DNA from: Branchinecta lynchi
Lineage: Eukaryota; Arthropoda; Branchiopoda; Anostraca; Branchinectidae
Direction: 5' to 3'
Assembly (NCBI GenBank): GCA_023053575.1
Contig: JAKZAP010000009.1
Coordinates: 16,597,869-16,661,868, forward strand
Length of the DNA stretch: 64,000 bases
How positions within the stretch are numbered: the first letter of the stretch is position 1; every line of letters begins with the position of its first letter. The notes beneath the pieces were generated by a model that did not search any database, had not been told where the DNA came from, and saw nothing but the letters and a program-made list of their open reading frames with translations. Both the position numbers and the translations under genes were made by a program. This document shows positions 1-11,328 of the stretch, one piece after another.

Positions 1-315
1 CTAGATTTAAGGTATTCAAATATTTTAAAATACTGCAAGTTGAAGAGTAAATACTGCGAGGAGTCCTTTAAGAAGGTCTCCTACCAAAGTTTGATATTTT
101 TAAGCCGAGCTAATGACCCGGAATGACGCCGAAACCCCACTAGGTTTCCAGGAAAAGATGCCCCTGCTCGTTTGTCATTGCTTTGGTGAAAAAAAAAAGC
201 CATACATGCGTTCCATTGAGTAAACACAGCGTTCTTCGAGACCGTCTTTAAAAGTCAATGAGTGGCCATACTACCATTCTCCTCCCTTTACTATGGTAAA
301 AATAGTATTAGAAGT

Positions 316-487
316 ACACTGTAAAAAGTTCCTCCGAGTAAGGATTAAAGTTGACTTTAGTATTTTCTACTGAGATTAATCTTATCTCTATTGAGCTAAG
401 ATGCATCCAAATTAGAGATAAGAATATCTTTTTAGAGACAAGATTAATCCCAGTAGCAAATACTGCAATATTTTTTTTTTACAGTCT
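316..487. mobile_element. Palindromic MITE, ~170 bp family (copy 1)
   Basis: It begins TACACTGTAAAAAGTTCCTCC and ends TTTTTTTACAG. The two halves are inverted copies of one another, sharing the internal blocks GCAAATACTGCA, GATTAATC and AGATAAG. The 3' half is shortened relative to other copies. Confidence 0.75.
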
Positions 488-888
488 ACTTAAATGAAAA
501 ATACCAAAAGGATTTTTTCAAAAAGTCATAGGATTTTTATCAAATCCCATGTCATGGGGATTTGGAGTGCTTAGACGGATTTGCCTCCAGTACAGGAAAT
601 TGCCTCCACTGTTCCTATAGCCTGCTTCTATATGGTGATCCATAATTAATTTGTTTATATCCGCCAAAATCAGCGAGTACATTACCAAGAAAAAAGCTGA
701 TGGATATGCAAAAAGCTACAACAATAGGTGGCTACGCGACTTATTGCAGTGTTTTGCACACAAGCTACTCGGCCCGGATTGGTGTCGACTAAGTTGTATC
801 GGAATTCCATACATTCATGATGTTCATAGTGACGTCATGTGATTTAGGACCCAACGTAGGATCTGCTTGTCTTTGGTCATTTTATAAA

Positions 889-1228
889 TAGTTGCGTTTT
901 TGCAGATAGCATGGTATCTGTACCAAGGTAACTGGATCCGCAATTAGTCGTTTTTGCAGTTACCGTGGTATCTGATCTACGGTTGCTCTGCAAAAACGAC
1001 AATTGCCGGATTTGAGCTTTTAGAAACCATCCAAAAAGAAATACTGATATCCGCTTATATTTAGAGTAACGTAACTTCTTTCCCACCAATTTAACAGAAA
1101 ACTAGACTCCTTGAGATGAGTTTTCAGATGCCACGATCAGTTATCACGGTCCGACAGTGGTATTTGAATATCAGATACGCCTTTTGACCGTGGTATCAGA
1201 TACCATGGTATCTGCAAAAACGCAACTA
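889..1228. mobile_element. GTTGCGTTTTTGCAG-family inverted-repeat element (copy 1)
   Basis: It starts AGTTGCGTTTTTGCAGATA and ends TATCTGCAAAAACGCAACTA. Subterminal repeats of GATACCACGGT and its complement fill both arms around a unique centre (AACTTCTTTCCCACCAATTT). Confidence 0.75.
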
Positions 1229-1689
1229 ATCTAAACACGTACAAAGAGTAACATTAAGGGCAGCATGAAGATGATTAGCCAGCCACTAGGCGTCGTTTTT
1301 GCGAAGCTCACTTGGACAATATATAGCCGGGCACGAGTAGCAGCTTCTAGTTATTATACCCAAGACAAAATTAAATGCCGCGCCGCAGCACAATTTTCAA
1401 AACTTCTTCTCATACATATGCTGTCTTTTACCGTATACTAAACACCGAGATCCTAAGAATTTTCAGAAACCAAATGGAGTGACGTCCTGCCGCCGCATCG
1501 CTGGCTGCTTGGCTCTGTAGATATATATTCAAATATGTATTTAATCGATAGGAATAAACTACAATTTTTCGTTTTCTGAGGTAAAATAGATCAAATGGTT
1601 GTGACGTCATGCTTGGATGGAATTCCGATACAACTTAGTTTAGACCCCCGGATTAGATAGCGCGTTATGTGTAAATTCATCCATTAGTT

Positions 1690-2090
1690 TCGTTTTTGCA
1701 GAAACTATGGTATCTTGATACCACGGTTTAAAGTCGTTTTTGCAGTTATCGTGGTATCTGATACCACGGTCAAAACGTTTTTGTAGTTATCGTAGTACCT
1801 GGCCAGTTATCAGGGTATCTGATATTCATACCACAATCCCGCCGTATTAACTGATCCTGGTATCTTAAAATGTCATCTCACTATCATCAATTTTTGTCAA
1901 ATTGGTGGGAAAGAAGTTGGGCACTTGGTGATGTGGCTGAATATCAGTTTATCTTTTGGGATGGCTTCGAAAAGCGCAATTTCGACAATTGTCGTTTTTG
2001 CAGCGCAACCGTATATCAGATACCACGGTAACTGCAAAAAATGACAATTGCAAATCCAGTTACCGTAGTAACAGATACCATGGTTTCTTC
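1690..2090. mobile_element. GTTGCGTTTTTGCAG-family element (copy 2)
   Basis: It opens with CGTTTTTGCAGAAACTATGG and closes with AACAGATACCATGGTTTC, having lost its outermost right end. The same centre block is present in the opposite orientation (AAATTGGTGGGAAAGAAGTT). Confidence 0.7.
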
Positions 2091-2344
2091 TCTTTTTTGA
2101 AAATGTATGTGAAAATTAATGTAAAGTGAAGTTTTTTCTGTTCTTATCTTTTTACTGCCCCCCCCCCCCCCCCCCCCCCCCCTGGCCCATTCGGACTTTC
2201 CTGCAGTCAAAAGTATCAGCTACCTATATAAAGGATGTTAAGAAGGTTATAAAAGGTGTATTCGTGCAGTTTAGTATGTAAAAGTTGGTTTGTATAATAA
2301 AGAGTATTAAACTAAACTAAAAACTCAACCCTTCCCTTTTGTAG

Positions 2345-2622
2345 TAACAACTCCTGGTTTTGGCACGAAGCGACGAGAGAAGGACAAAACCAAGAAGAAA
2401 GAACGAAAAGAGTCGATCTTTGGAACTATGGAAAAGAAGAGTAAGAAGAGAGACAGCATGAACCGACTCAGCATCGAACCGTTCTCCAGTATGTTGTCAA
2501 CTAGCTCGTCCTTCACGTCGAGTTTGAGTATATCGACTCTCACCGAAAATTCTGTCGGGAACAGCAGAGACTCCAGGGATATTACGCCGTCAACGCCACC
2601 CATCATTGAACTGAGTCAAGAG
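2345..2622 (+). CDS. Internal exon of a Ser/Lys-rich protein tail (DOCK/Mbc-like candidate)
   Basis: The exon follows a pyrimidine-rich acceptor ending TTGTAG and ends CAAGAG before a GTGATT donor. It opens with the last two bases of a codon and ends in phase 0, matching the next exon at 4808. The encoded 92 residues begin with a Lys/Arg-rich stretch (KDKTKKKERKESIFG), continue as a long Ser/Thr-rich segment, and end near TPSTPPIIELSQE. There is no recognisable folded domain; it reads as a disordered, phosphorylatable cytoplasmic tail. The in-frame ATG at 2428 is internal, not a start. The earlier exons of this gene lie upstream and I did not find one in bases 1-2340. Assignment to DOCK/Mbc is an inference from the linked exons. 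Confidence 0.65.
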
Positions 2623-2649
2623 GTGATTTTAGTCATATTTTTCTTTTTA

Positions 2650-4390
2650 TGGCACTTGAGCTTACTCAAGTGCCATATAGCGATTGTAATTTCTGTCCGT
2701 CAGTCGGTCTGTCGGTCCCGGTTTTGCTAGTTCGGGCACTTCCAGATAAGCTAGGACGATGAAACTTGGCAGGCATATCAGGAACTGGACCGGATTAAAT
2801 TAGAAATGGTCGATTCCCCGATCCGACCATCTGGAGGGGAGTGGAGGGAGGGGGAATCCGGAAAAAATAGGAAAAATGAGATATTTTTAGCTTACGAACG
2901 GGTGATCGGATCTTAATGAAACTTGATATGTGGAAGGACTTCGTGTCTCAGACCCTCCATTTTAAATCCAGACCGGATCCGGTGACATTGGGCGATCCCG
3001 CGAGTTCGGCATACTTCCTGATGTCCTAGGGCGATGAAACTTGGCAGGTATGTCAGGGATCCAAACAGATTGACTTGAGAACAGCCGGTTCCCTGACCCG
3101 ACGATCGTGGGGGGAGTGGGTGGATGGGGTGTCCGGAATCTAGTGGCGTGCATAACTTTTGAACGGGTGATTGGATTTGAATGAAACTTGTCTGGTGAGC
3201 TATCACCTCGGACGTTCAGTGTCACGTCCTGGTCGGGTCCGATACCTGTGGGGATGGGGGGGGGGTGGAAAACTCAAGAAACTCTAAAAGCAGAGAGATT
3301 GGGACGAAACTTAATTTATGGAACACGCATTAGGCCTAGATGAAATTGACGGAGCCAGATGGTTTCGGGGCTCTGTGGGGGGAGTTGGAGGGGGTTTCCT
3401 GGAATTCCGGTAGTCGTGAGTTAGAATAGTTCCAGATGTAAAACGACAACGAAACTTTGCAGGCATATTAGCGACCCGAATTATCTTGACTCAAGAACCT
3501 AACACAACATACCCCTGGAAACTTCCGTTCCTAGATCCGAGCATTTTTTGGGGAGCAAGAGAAGAGAAATATGGAAATTGACTTCTATGAATTGCAAACG
3601 AGTGTTCTGATTCGGTTGAAACTTCATGGGTGATACGAATCGATGGCCTCGACACGTAAAACATGCGTTCGAACCATATGCGACCACGATTAGGGGAATT
3701 GGGGGTGGGGGGACTTTTGACATGCACAAAAACCAAACGGATGGACCGAATGAGATGCAAATTCGACAGTGCCGAGTTTATGCAGCCTAGATTTGTTATT
3801 TGGCGTCCGGGCCGGATTCGGCCAAGGTAGGGGTGGTACTGGAAACTTGCAGATAGGCTATGCTCCAATTTCAGTAAAACTTGATGGACAGGAACAGGGA
3901 ATTCAGAGATTGGGCCCCAACCGGCTCCAACAACGTTGGTGGGAGGGGGGGGGGGGGTACCGGAACTTTCCAAAAATGCTCAGATTCGAGTGAAACTTGA
4001 TAGATGGTATAAAAGAAGATGCTTTAGGTGGTCGATTTTTTTTATTCCGAACCAGACTCGGCCACGGTAGGTGGAGATAGAGTGAGTACCGGAAATCGTG
4101 TAGCACGTCTAGGGATCAAACAAATGGATTTATTGGGATGAAAGTTTGAACAGTCATGTGCATTTGCTACAGACAATCGAGACGATGCCGGAACTCCTCA
4201 GAAATGAGTGAAACTAAATATCCAGATCCAGATAACCGGTTTTTCGCATCTGTAGCATGAGACACGAAAACTCTTTCGGAGCATAACGAACCTGGAAAAT
4301 AGTGAAATATGGCAAATGCAAAGATTAGTGAGGTGTCGTTCTTGTACAGCCTACTCGTACAAGTGCCATATGAGCTCGTAGCTCTTGTTT
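2650..4390 (+). repeat. R repeat element, copy 1 (1.74 kb)
   Basis: The left end is a hairpin (GGCACTTGAG CTTA CTCAAGTGCC) followed by ATATAGCGATTGTAATTTC and a GTCCGTCAGTCGGTCTGTCGG run. The body is a degenerate tandem array: units carry GATGAAACTTGGCAGG, CCGGATCCG, a GGGGGAGTGG-type G-rich tract, GGAATCCGGAA and ATAACTTTTGAACGGGTGA, at roughly 280-300 base spacing. The right end is a second hairpin (GAGCTCGTAGCTC) then TTGTTT. It starts 28 bases after the donor of the exon ending at 2622. Open frames of up to 160 codons inside are artefacts of the low-stop GC-rich repeats. Confidence 0.75.
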
Positions 4391-4807
4391 GCTTTCAGTA
4401 AGGATTATGTTAAAAAGATGATATATTAAAAAGATGAGATTGTGTTATTTTAAATATGCAAAGCACCTGCCTCACTTGTCGAAATTATGTCATAACCATA
4501 AATTGACGGAGAAGTTCAGAATTCAAGATGCTTCCCTTTTTCACAGAAAAATGTGATGCGTATGCGTCGACGCATTGGTTCTATTCTTGTGTTGCGTTTT
4601 ATTTGTCTGCGTAAGTTGTGCGTTGCGTCACCACAAGCGCGACTCAAAGGTTGCATAGCTCTGTGTGAAAGTCTCAACGCGTCAGGGTGAAAGCGGCTTA
4701 AGAGACGATGGAGGTAGACGAATGTTACCCAGAAATCCCTGCAATGAAACGCCTCCGGGTTCACGGGCAATGTTGATTGGCCCATAATTTTCGTTTGATT
4801 ATTTCAG

Positions 4808-4946
4808 CTCACCGCTTCGAGACCCCAACGACCTGAGAGTACGATCCGTGAACGGAAGAATAGCAACGGACTTCGAAGGCTTAGCATTGGCAGCCAGTCA
4901 TCTGGGTCTTTGGCGACACCGGTTCAGCGAAGTATTGAATCCCTGA
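4808..4946 (+). CDS. Internal exon of the same Ser/Pro-rich tail
   Basis: A clear TTATTTCAG acceptor precedes CTCACC and a consensus GTAAGT donor follows. The exon starts in phase 0 and ends with one extra base, which joins AC of the exon at 8503 to make an Asn codon. The 46 residues include RPQRPESTIRERK and LRRLSIGSQSSGSL, which look like basophilic-kinase phosphorylation sites (RRLS). All four exons of this gene keep phase with each other, which is the main support for their being real. The introns on both sides are filled with repeats. Confidence 0.7.
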
Positions 4947-5004
4947 GTAAGTTCTACCCAATTCTAATTGTTAGGAGCGTTTGTCGCACTCCTATACTCT
5001 ATAT

Positions 5005-5433
5005 GACTAAAGGCGTATTCTCGCCGTTCCCCGAGGACTCCACCTGAGGAGTCCCCGCGTTTTTGCTTGTCCCGGGGACTCACTCCCCTTGTTCTCGTGA
5101 GTCCCCACGGATGCGGAGTGCTCCGATTATCATCACCATCATTAGAAAGGACTCCCTTTCAGATTCGGAGGGGAATCAACTTTTGCTGGTGTTGGTGCAA
5201 TTTAAAATTAATTAAAAATCAGTCAGAAGAAACAAAACCAAAATTAAAGTGGATCAAAACTAATTTCGTCAACTGCATATTTTTTTTACGAACAAAATCC
5301 GTTTTGGAAGCATTCCCCGTGTTCTCGCTGTTTTCTGTACGCGGAGTCCGCGCAGAGTGACTCCCTCTATTCTCGCCGTTCCCTTCGATTCCCCGAGGAG
5401 TCCTCAGGGAACGACGAGAATACGCCTTAAGTC
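5005..5433. mobile_element. 429 bp TIR element (MITE)
   Basis: The left end GACTAAAGGCGTATTCTCGC and the right end, read in complement, GACTTAAGGCGTATTCTCGT match for about 34 bases, including CGTTCCCYGAGGACTCC. Additional GGGGACTC / GAGTCCC repeats lie inside each arm around an AT-rich centre. No target-site duplication is obvious and no protein is encoded. Confidence 0.8.
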
Positions 5434-5664
5434 AAAACACGCCAGTGACCCCCAGGAAGAACGAGAAAACGTCTCACTAACGACTCGAACATACAACTCA
5501 AATCCTCTGTCAGTCAATCAAAGCGATCGCTGGGGACAGCTGTGGTGCCGCTTCCGGCTCTTCCGCTAGGTATGTGGCGATTTGCATCGGCAAGGAAAGT
5601 TAGTCATCAAGAGTATTGGTAAATATTATTTGAGCCCAAGCTAACTTTGAAACATTTATTCAAA

Positions 5665-5821
5665 CAATGTTTACAACGGATACATCAGCTACGATTCTTC
5701 GTCAGCGATATTTCGGCCCTTCTTGGCAAGGGTCCTTGACAGCCTGACGAGGACCATTGCCAAGAAGTGCCGGAATATCGCTGACGAAGAATCGTAGCTG
5801 ACGTATCCGTTGTAAACATTG
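5665..5821. repeat. Near-perfect 157 bp foldback palindrome
   Basis: CAATGTTTACAACGGATAC at the left is repeated in complement at the right (GTATCCGTTGTAAACATTG), and the pairing continues to the centre (GTCCTTGACAG / CTGACGAGGAC) with few mismatches. Related single arms appear at 28796-28960 and 47024-47050. Confidence 0.85.
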
Positions 5822-5865
5822 TTAGTCATCAAGAGTATTCATTGGTATCTGGTTCTTACTCATCA

Positions 5866-6318
5866 GTAGTTGCGCTTTTGTAGATAGCATGGTATCTGAT
5901 ACCGCGGGTTAAATTCGTCTTCGCAGTTATCGTGGTATCTGTTACCACGGTCAAAAGGTGCTGCAGTTACCGCAGTATCTGGCCAGTTACCGTGGTATGC
6001 GGTATTTAGCTACCACTGTCCCGACCGTGGTTACTGATCGTGGTGTATGAAAATTCATCTCAGTTTCCTCATCACCAAAACAAGAGCCCAGGTCTTTGTT
6101 AAATTGCTGGGAAAGGAGTTTGGCACTCGTGATGCGAGACGGATTTGAGTGGATTTCAGAACTTCTTTTGGGATGACTTCCGAAAGTGTAAATTTGGCAA
6201 TCGGTGATTTGTAAAGCAACAGTAGTATCATAGATACCATCGCAACAGCAAAAACGACAAAATGCAGATCCAGTTACCGTGGTAGCAGATACCATGGTAT
6301 CTGTAAAAATGCAACTAG
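5866..6318. mobile_element. GTTGCGTTTTTGCAG-family element (copy 3)
   Basis: AGTTGCGCTTTTGTAGATAG at the left, CTGTAAAAATGCAACTAG at the right, many GATACCACGGT-type subterminal repeats and the central AAATTGCTGGGAAAGGAGTT block. Confidence 0.75.
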
Positions 6319-6364
6319 TGTCTAGTGTTTCCACAATAGAAATCTTTCAACTCAGTAACTGCTG

Positions 6365-7030
6365 AACATCTGGGTTTCGAAGATGGGCTATGCAGCTCTA
6401 TATTTAGGGGGGGGGGGGGGGGTGAAATCAAGGGGAACACAAAATATTTTTTAAAAGCTAATGAAATAGTCGAATTAGGGGTAAGGAGCCATGCTGAATC
6501 CGAATATGAAATTTATTTTCTCGCCAGACAAATAGTTCGCCCGGAATCCGGTGAAAACCGGAAAATTTGTGAAAAGTAAAAGTTTAATGATCATCCTCCA
6601 ATTGATTGGAGGTTTAAAGTAGAAAATTTGACAAGATGTTCGATTTGCGGGCAAGTAGACATACTGAATTCGTGTATGACAATCATTTTCTCACCGGACG
6701 TATAGATCGCTCGGAATCCGGCTGAAACCGGGAAATTTTTTAACAGTAAAAGTTTAATCTGAAGTTGATTAGAGGTCGGAATCTAGGGGTAAGGAGACAT
6801 GCTGAATTTGTTTTTGAGCTTATTTTTTCGCCGGACAAGTAGTTCCGGAATTCCGCCGAAACCGGATCATTGGCAGAAGTAAGGCTGGAAGTTTCGATCT
6901 GCCTCGTCAAAATGGATATGACTTAAAGGGGTAAACGCACATGCTGAATCCATATCTGAACTTGGTTTTTCATATGATTAGCTATTTGGCCTGAATCTGT
7001 TTCTAGAGTTTAATAGTAAAAGTGTTCAAG
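6365..7030 (+). repeat. S repeat, copy 1
   Basis: After GATGGGCTATGCAGCTC, TATATTTAGGGGG and a poly-G tract, units of about 110-130 bases recur with GGGGTAAGGAGACATGCTGA, TTTTCTCGCCGGACAAGTAG, CGGAATCCGG and AGTAAAAGTTTAAT. No protein is encoded. The unit repeats about five times before fading near 7030. Confidence 0.75.
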
Positions 7031-7269
7031 AAGACTGGATCTGGCGAAGAAAATACCCAATTGTCTGGATCAAATTTGAACTTTTCAGATCCCATCGAAA
7101 CCTTTGGTCTTGTTCTTATCAAAATCATAATTTCCTTTCTTCTTTTTTCCTTCCTTTTTTTGTTGGGGGGGGGGGGGCAAGAGCGCTTTCTTGATGGAAG
7201 ATCGTTCGGTAGTGGATTTTTCTTGTCAGTTTGTTATGTCTTCATTCTTCTGTTTTTCTCTCCTTCTTT

Positions 7270-7366
7270 TCCTTTTTTTGATTTATTTGGATTGTTTCCC
7301 GTAAGACTGTATGAATAAAGAATAAGCCCCGCCCGTTGCCAGGCCTTATGGTGGGGCCATAAAGAT
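7270..7366. repeat. GCCAGGCCTTATGGTGGGGCC repeat (copy 1)
   Basis: TTTGATTTATTTGGATTG, AAGACTGTATGAATAAAGAA, TAAGCCCCGCCCGTTGCCAG; counterpart of 47190-47285. Confidence 0.6.
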
Positions 7367-7682
7367 ACACACACAAACAAAAACACAACAAAATTAACAA
7401 GCACTCCTCACAGGAAGGCAGCTGCAAAGGGGATCAGCGGCATTCCTGACAAGAAAATTCTCAGACCAGAAAATTCTCTGTTGAAAGGACGCTTTAGATC
7501 TCCTCACTATCTCATTCACTGTATGTGTGTATGTATGTATGGATGTATGTATATATTTATTTCCCATCAGATGAAAACAGATGGAGTACAAGATAAAAAG
7601 AAAACGAGAAACACACTACGAGAGAATACACTAACACAGAAAAACAAAGAACGAGATGGATACCTAAATACAAAAGACAGAA

Positions 7683-7985
7683 CTACTGCCTCAAAATGGT
7701 TGCCCAAGGATGAGCAACAATACCAGAGTTGTATCTGGCAATCTGAGCTATGATCGCTTCATCAGGGTCGATAATCCCATACCGACTTGTCACAAAACGG
7801 TTGCTAGTCCATGGTGGAAGCCGTAGGAGGTACTTCGCATATTTGTAATATGTAGACCGCAACTTTTTCTTATCTTCCTTTTGGAATATCCTCCAAAAAG
7901 GACTTAGGTACAGATAGTGGGGTAGTGCCATTGCATTGTACAGCTGAGCCAGAATCCGCCGATCAAACTTTCGCTTATAAGCTAC
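7683..7985 (-). mobile_element. Non-LTR retrotransposon, 3' coding fragment
   Basis: Minus-strand frame encoding YKRKFDRRILAQLYNAMALP followed by HYLYLSPFWRIFQKEDKKKL and RSTYYKYAKYLLRLPPWTSN. The pattern K..L...YCKYLRFLLKIPPW is typical of the region downstream of the reverse transcriptase in LINE ORF2. It is bounded by a stop on the upstream side, so it is a dead fragment. Confidence 0.6.
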
Positions 7986-8124
7986 CTACTGTACAGCACC
8001 TTCGGGAGATAAGTTCATGGCTCACGCTACAAATCTTTGGTAGTTTATGTAGGCAGCGGGCAACTCGATTGTAGCCAGTTTTAATGATCTTTTTTTATTT
8101 TTTACGAATAAACTGAAACTAAAC

Positions 8125-8400
8125 TAAACTAAGAATCACTCATTAACACCAGATGAAAGGACATTGGAAAATGGAGCTTTAGAAACCGAATAGTAGAATA
8201 TTGGAATAATCTCCCAGAAAGTGTTGTAAATGCCGAAAATATCAACCAATTCAAAGAAGAAGTCGACTACCACCTGGCTGAAATTCAGTTTAGTGTGTAA
8301 AGTGTTCCGAGAAATTTATAGAGGCGAAAGCCTTATTATTGCAATTATATTATTATTATTATTATATTATTATTATTATTATCAAAATAATAAACTCGGT
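8125..8400 (+). mobile_element. Non-LTR retrotransposon, C-terminal end and 3' tail
   Basis: The frame WNNLPESVVNAENINQFKEE (from 8202) followed by VDYHLAEIQFSV and a TAA at 8298 matches the end of CR1/jockey-type ORF2 (WNSLP..VV.A...N.FK..LD). A short UTR with hairpin AGGCGAAAGCCT and a (TTA)n tail to about 8395 follow. Confidence 0.65.
8339..8398. repeat. (TTA)n tail of a LINE
   Basis: ATTATATTATTATTATTATA continues for about 55 bases after the LINE 3' UTR hairpin. Confidence 0.7.
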
Positions 8401-8502
8401 TCTCGAAAGGCCGTCAGTCAGTGTTACATCGGGATGCGCTAGCCACACAGCTTATTTTTGAAACAAATTCTTATGAGAATTAACCTGATATCTCTCTAAC
8501 AG

Positions 8503-8615
8503 ACTCCATGGACGATACTCCTCCTCCCCTTCCGGCCAAGGCTAGCACTGCATTGTCAATGGATCTACCAGCTGGGTTTCCTCCTATCATTGGCACTCCA
8601 AGGGCCAGAGTCAAG
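8503..8615 (+). CDS. Internal exon with a proline-rich SH3-ligand motif
   Basis: Acceptor CTCTCTAACAG and donor AAG|GTAAGT are both good. With the carried-over base the exon encodes NSMDDTPPPLPAKAS followed by a hydrophobic/proline stretch ending TPRARVK, and it closes in phase 0. TPPPLPAK fits the PxLPxK class of SH3 ligand that is typical of the C-terminal tails of DOCK1/2/5 and Drosophila Mbc, which bind Crk. Other SH3-binding adaptors carry the same motif, so the family call is tentative. Confidence 0.7.
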
Positions 8616-9384
8616 GTAAGTACATTGCTGGTTGAAAACTAATATTATTCGGGTAATTGTGCATCTGTGCTTGTAACGCTCGTAAGTCGGGTAACAATCC
8701 CCTGCCTCAGCACCTTTTCACCCCGATCCCACAAAGAAAGTAGCTTGAAAAGAATATTTTCGCGATGTTTTTGTGTTGCCCATAAGTTGGTCTCCGCGAT
8801 CAAAAATGGTTTTACAGCCCACACTGCGGCGCAAATTTGAATAAAAAATCTGGAATGAGTTTTCGATCTTCTGGGTTAAAATTTTGCGGAAATTTCCAAA
8901 TACTAAAATGAAATACTAAGCAGATAGACACAAAACTGGCGATCTTTCTAGTACAGAAGTAATGGCGAAAGATTTTATCTTAAGTTTCAGGCGCTTGATA
9001 ATACCGACCAAAATAAAAAGTAAAATAACTAAAATAGATCCGGTGGACATTTTTCTTATTAGAAGGAGACACAAAATTGTCATATCGGGGACATATCAAG
9101 AAGATGGGGTTTCAACTTATGAGTCGTTCGAAAACAATACCAACATGTAAAGAATACCAACATGTAAATAGTGCTGCTTCGGACATTCTCCGTGACGAAC
9201 ATTTCAAATGTGAGGGACGCAAGTATGCCACGGAAAACGCCTTTAACCTGTAGTTGGGGCAAGCCCACCCACCCTTCTTGCATTATTTGCCCATCAGATT
9301 CGTCCAGGGATCCGACTTTGCGGCTAGGTTTTAAGCGGCCAGTCCTACAGAAGGTCGGAGTGCGAATGTTCACTATCGGCATAT

Positions 9385-9630
9385 TCCACCCTAGTTACCG
9401 TAGTTACTAAGTATGACGTCACGGATCCTGGCTTCTTGGCATCAAGGCTGGAACGAATTTTCCTTTTTCTTTTTACCGCGGGAATGGGCCAGTCACGTCG
9501 CAGATATCGATAGTTACCATTAGTTGCTACGTCGAGAAGGTTGTGACGGTCAGCGTAGTAACTTTTCATGAAGTGGAACGAAATGGTAACTAATAGTTAC
9601 TATTGTCAGATGGTTGAAACACGCACTATA
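9385..9630. mobile_element. GTTACTATT-family element (copy 1)
   Basis: It begins TTCCACCCTAGTTACCGTAG with a TGACGTCACGGATCC block, and ends in GTAACTAATAGTTACTATTG. The family has inverted ends of the form GTGTTCCACCCT / AGGGTGGAACAC. Confidence 0.75.
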
Positions 9631-9939
9631 CGAGCTAATGGCACCGAGAATCTGGTACACCGTATATTGGAATCGACGGACAAACGAACCGTAGGTGCCA
9701 GCCGCACACGATGAACTGCTACGACCCTTGATAAAATAAGATACAAAAATATCCAACTACTCTGGATGCAACACCTTTGGTGGTCGTGATAAGTTGAAAG
9801 ACCCCCCCCCCCCCGACAAAATAACCACATATCAGCGCACCCATGAACGCATTCGTGTCGACATCTGAGGGCCATTGGTATGTTCCCGCAACATCAGTTA
9901 TTGGATTACTTGTTGGGTTACTTATAGATCAGCGGTTAC

Positions 9940-10720
9940 ATAAGATAAGATAAGATAATCTGTATTTGAAAGCCGTATGGTCATATACAGTAACAATCAA
10001 CATACGTAAATACAACCAGCATTCAATCACCACTACTATAATTTCTACGGCGCACTTGCTCTATCTCTTTCCTCAATCTTACTAAACTCTAAAGCCCTTC
10101 CAACAAAATTCCCTACTGCGATAATATACCTCGGCGACGTTGATTTCAAAATCCCAGGGAGAAAGCCATCATTCCCCTTTTCAAAGATACTTCCCCTCAA
10201 ATGTGAGAGGCTACGACACCGCAGGAGAATGTGGCCAAGCCCATACTCACCTTCCCCACAAACCGGGCAAGACCTATGCATTTCCGGATTTCTCTTTCTT
10301 TCCCAAACTTTCCCGAAAGGTAGACAATTTGCTCGCACCTGCAACCAAACCTTCATAAACCTTTTGGGGATATCCAACTTAAAATAATATTCCTCACCAT
10401 ACGTTTCCTTCACTTGGCTATAAAATTGTAGACTTTCAGATGCCTTGATGTCCAGCCACCACTGCTGGATTTCCTGTTTTTTTAGCCTCGCTTTAAATTC
10501 TCCCAGAAATTTTTTCCCTTCCTTTCCTGGTCCTCGACCATATTCCATATGTACGAAAATCCATTTTTATCCAGTAACTTTTTAACCTGGAAAGGCCAAG
10601 CTTTCTTTGTCCCAATTTCTAGTAGTTCGTTATATGCAGATGATTCCAGCCTGTGATTGGGGTATTCCAGTAGCTTTAACTGTTTGTACGAGAGCCGTCG
10701 GGTGTAGGAATAGTTGGTAA
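9940..10720 (-). mobile_element. Non-LTR retrotransposon, 3' part with a zinc-knuckle
   Basis: The minus-strand ORF at 10548-10045 carries CPVCGEGEYGLGHILLRC, a C-x2-C-x8-H-x4-C zinc-binding motif found at the C terminus of several LINE ORF2 proteins. Coding similarity continues upstream in another frame to about 10700 (RRLSYKQLKLLEYPNHRLES), so one frameshift lies near 10530. The 3' tail is a (TTATC)n repeat at 9940-9958. Confidence 0.7.
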
Positions 10721-11328
10721 AAAAAATTAATAGTTTACTACTCTAAACGGAATACGCAGAGGTGCTGCGCGTCCGCTGTAATCAAGTCCGAGACAAGGCC
10801 GAGACCGAGGGGGTTGACTCACATCCTGCTTATTTCTGGTCGTCCACAGCTCTGGCTTTCGGACATTTGGATAAGCTTTCTGCCTGAAGCTTTTGCTTTT
10901 CTTGCGGCCTCTCCAGCTGTTCCGAAAGTGTTGCGTATTTTCGTTTATCTCCCTGTTCTATAGCATACCGCTTTTCGTTTATTGGCTTTGACGCCTGAGA
11001 ATTGCCGAATTTAGCAAGCTTTTTGGCATTTTCATAGGCATAAAGCGATACCACTTATCGATTAATGGCTTTAACGCCTAAGAGTTGCGGGAATCTAGCG
11101 AACTGTTTGGCCTTTTGCCAGCTTTTACTGTATTGTCACCAAACCATAACATGTTAATCTTGCACTCGGGCCCTAGATGACGTCGGGGATGAGATATTGC
11201 TTTAACGCATACCACCGTTTAATGCTGATTTATTATACAAAAAAAAATCTAGAAAACTGAAGATTCATAAATAGGTTTGTATCAGATCGAGAGATTCTTA
11301 GGTATTTTAAAGATTTTCTGTTTTTCAG

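Noticed and set aside
3491..3973. Open frame of 160 codons on the minus strand
   Set aside because: It lies wholly inside R copy 1; the composition (Pro-rich runs from poly-C) and lack of conservation between R copies show it is a product of the repeat.
2650..4390. R as a Helitron
   Set aside because: The 3' hairpin is suggestive, but there is no 5' TC or 3' CTRR end, and the left hairpin and tandem body do not fit that class.
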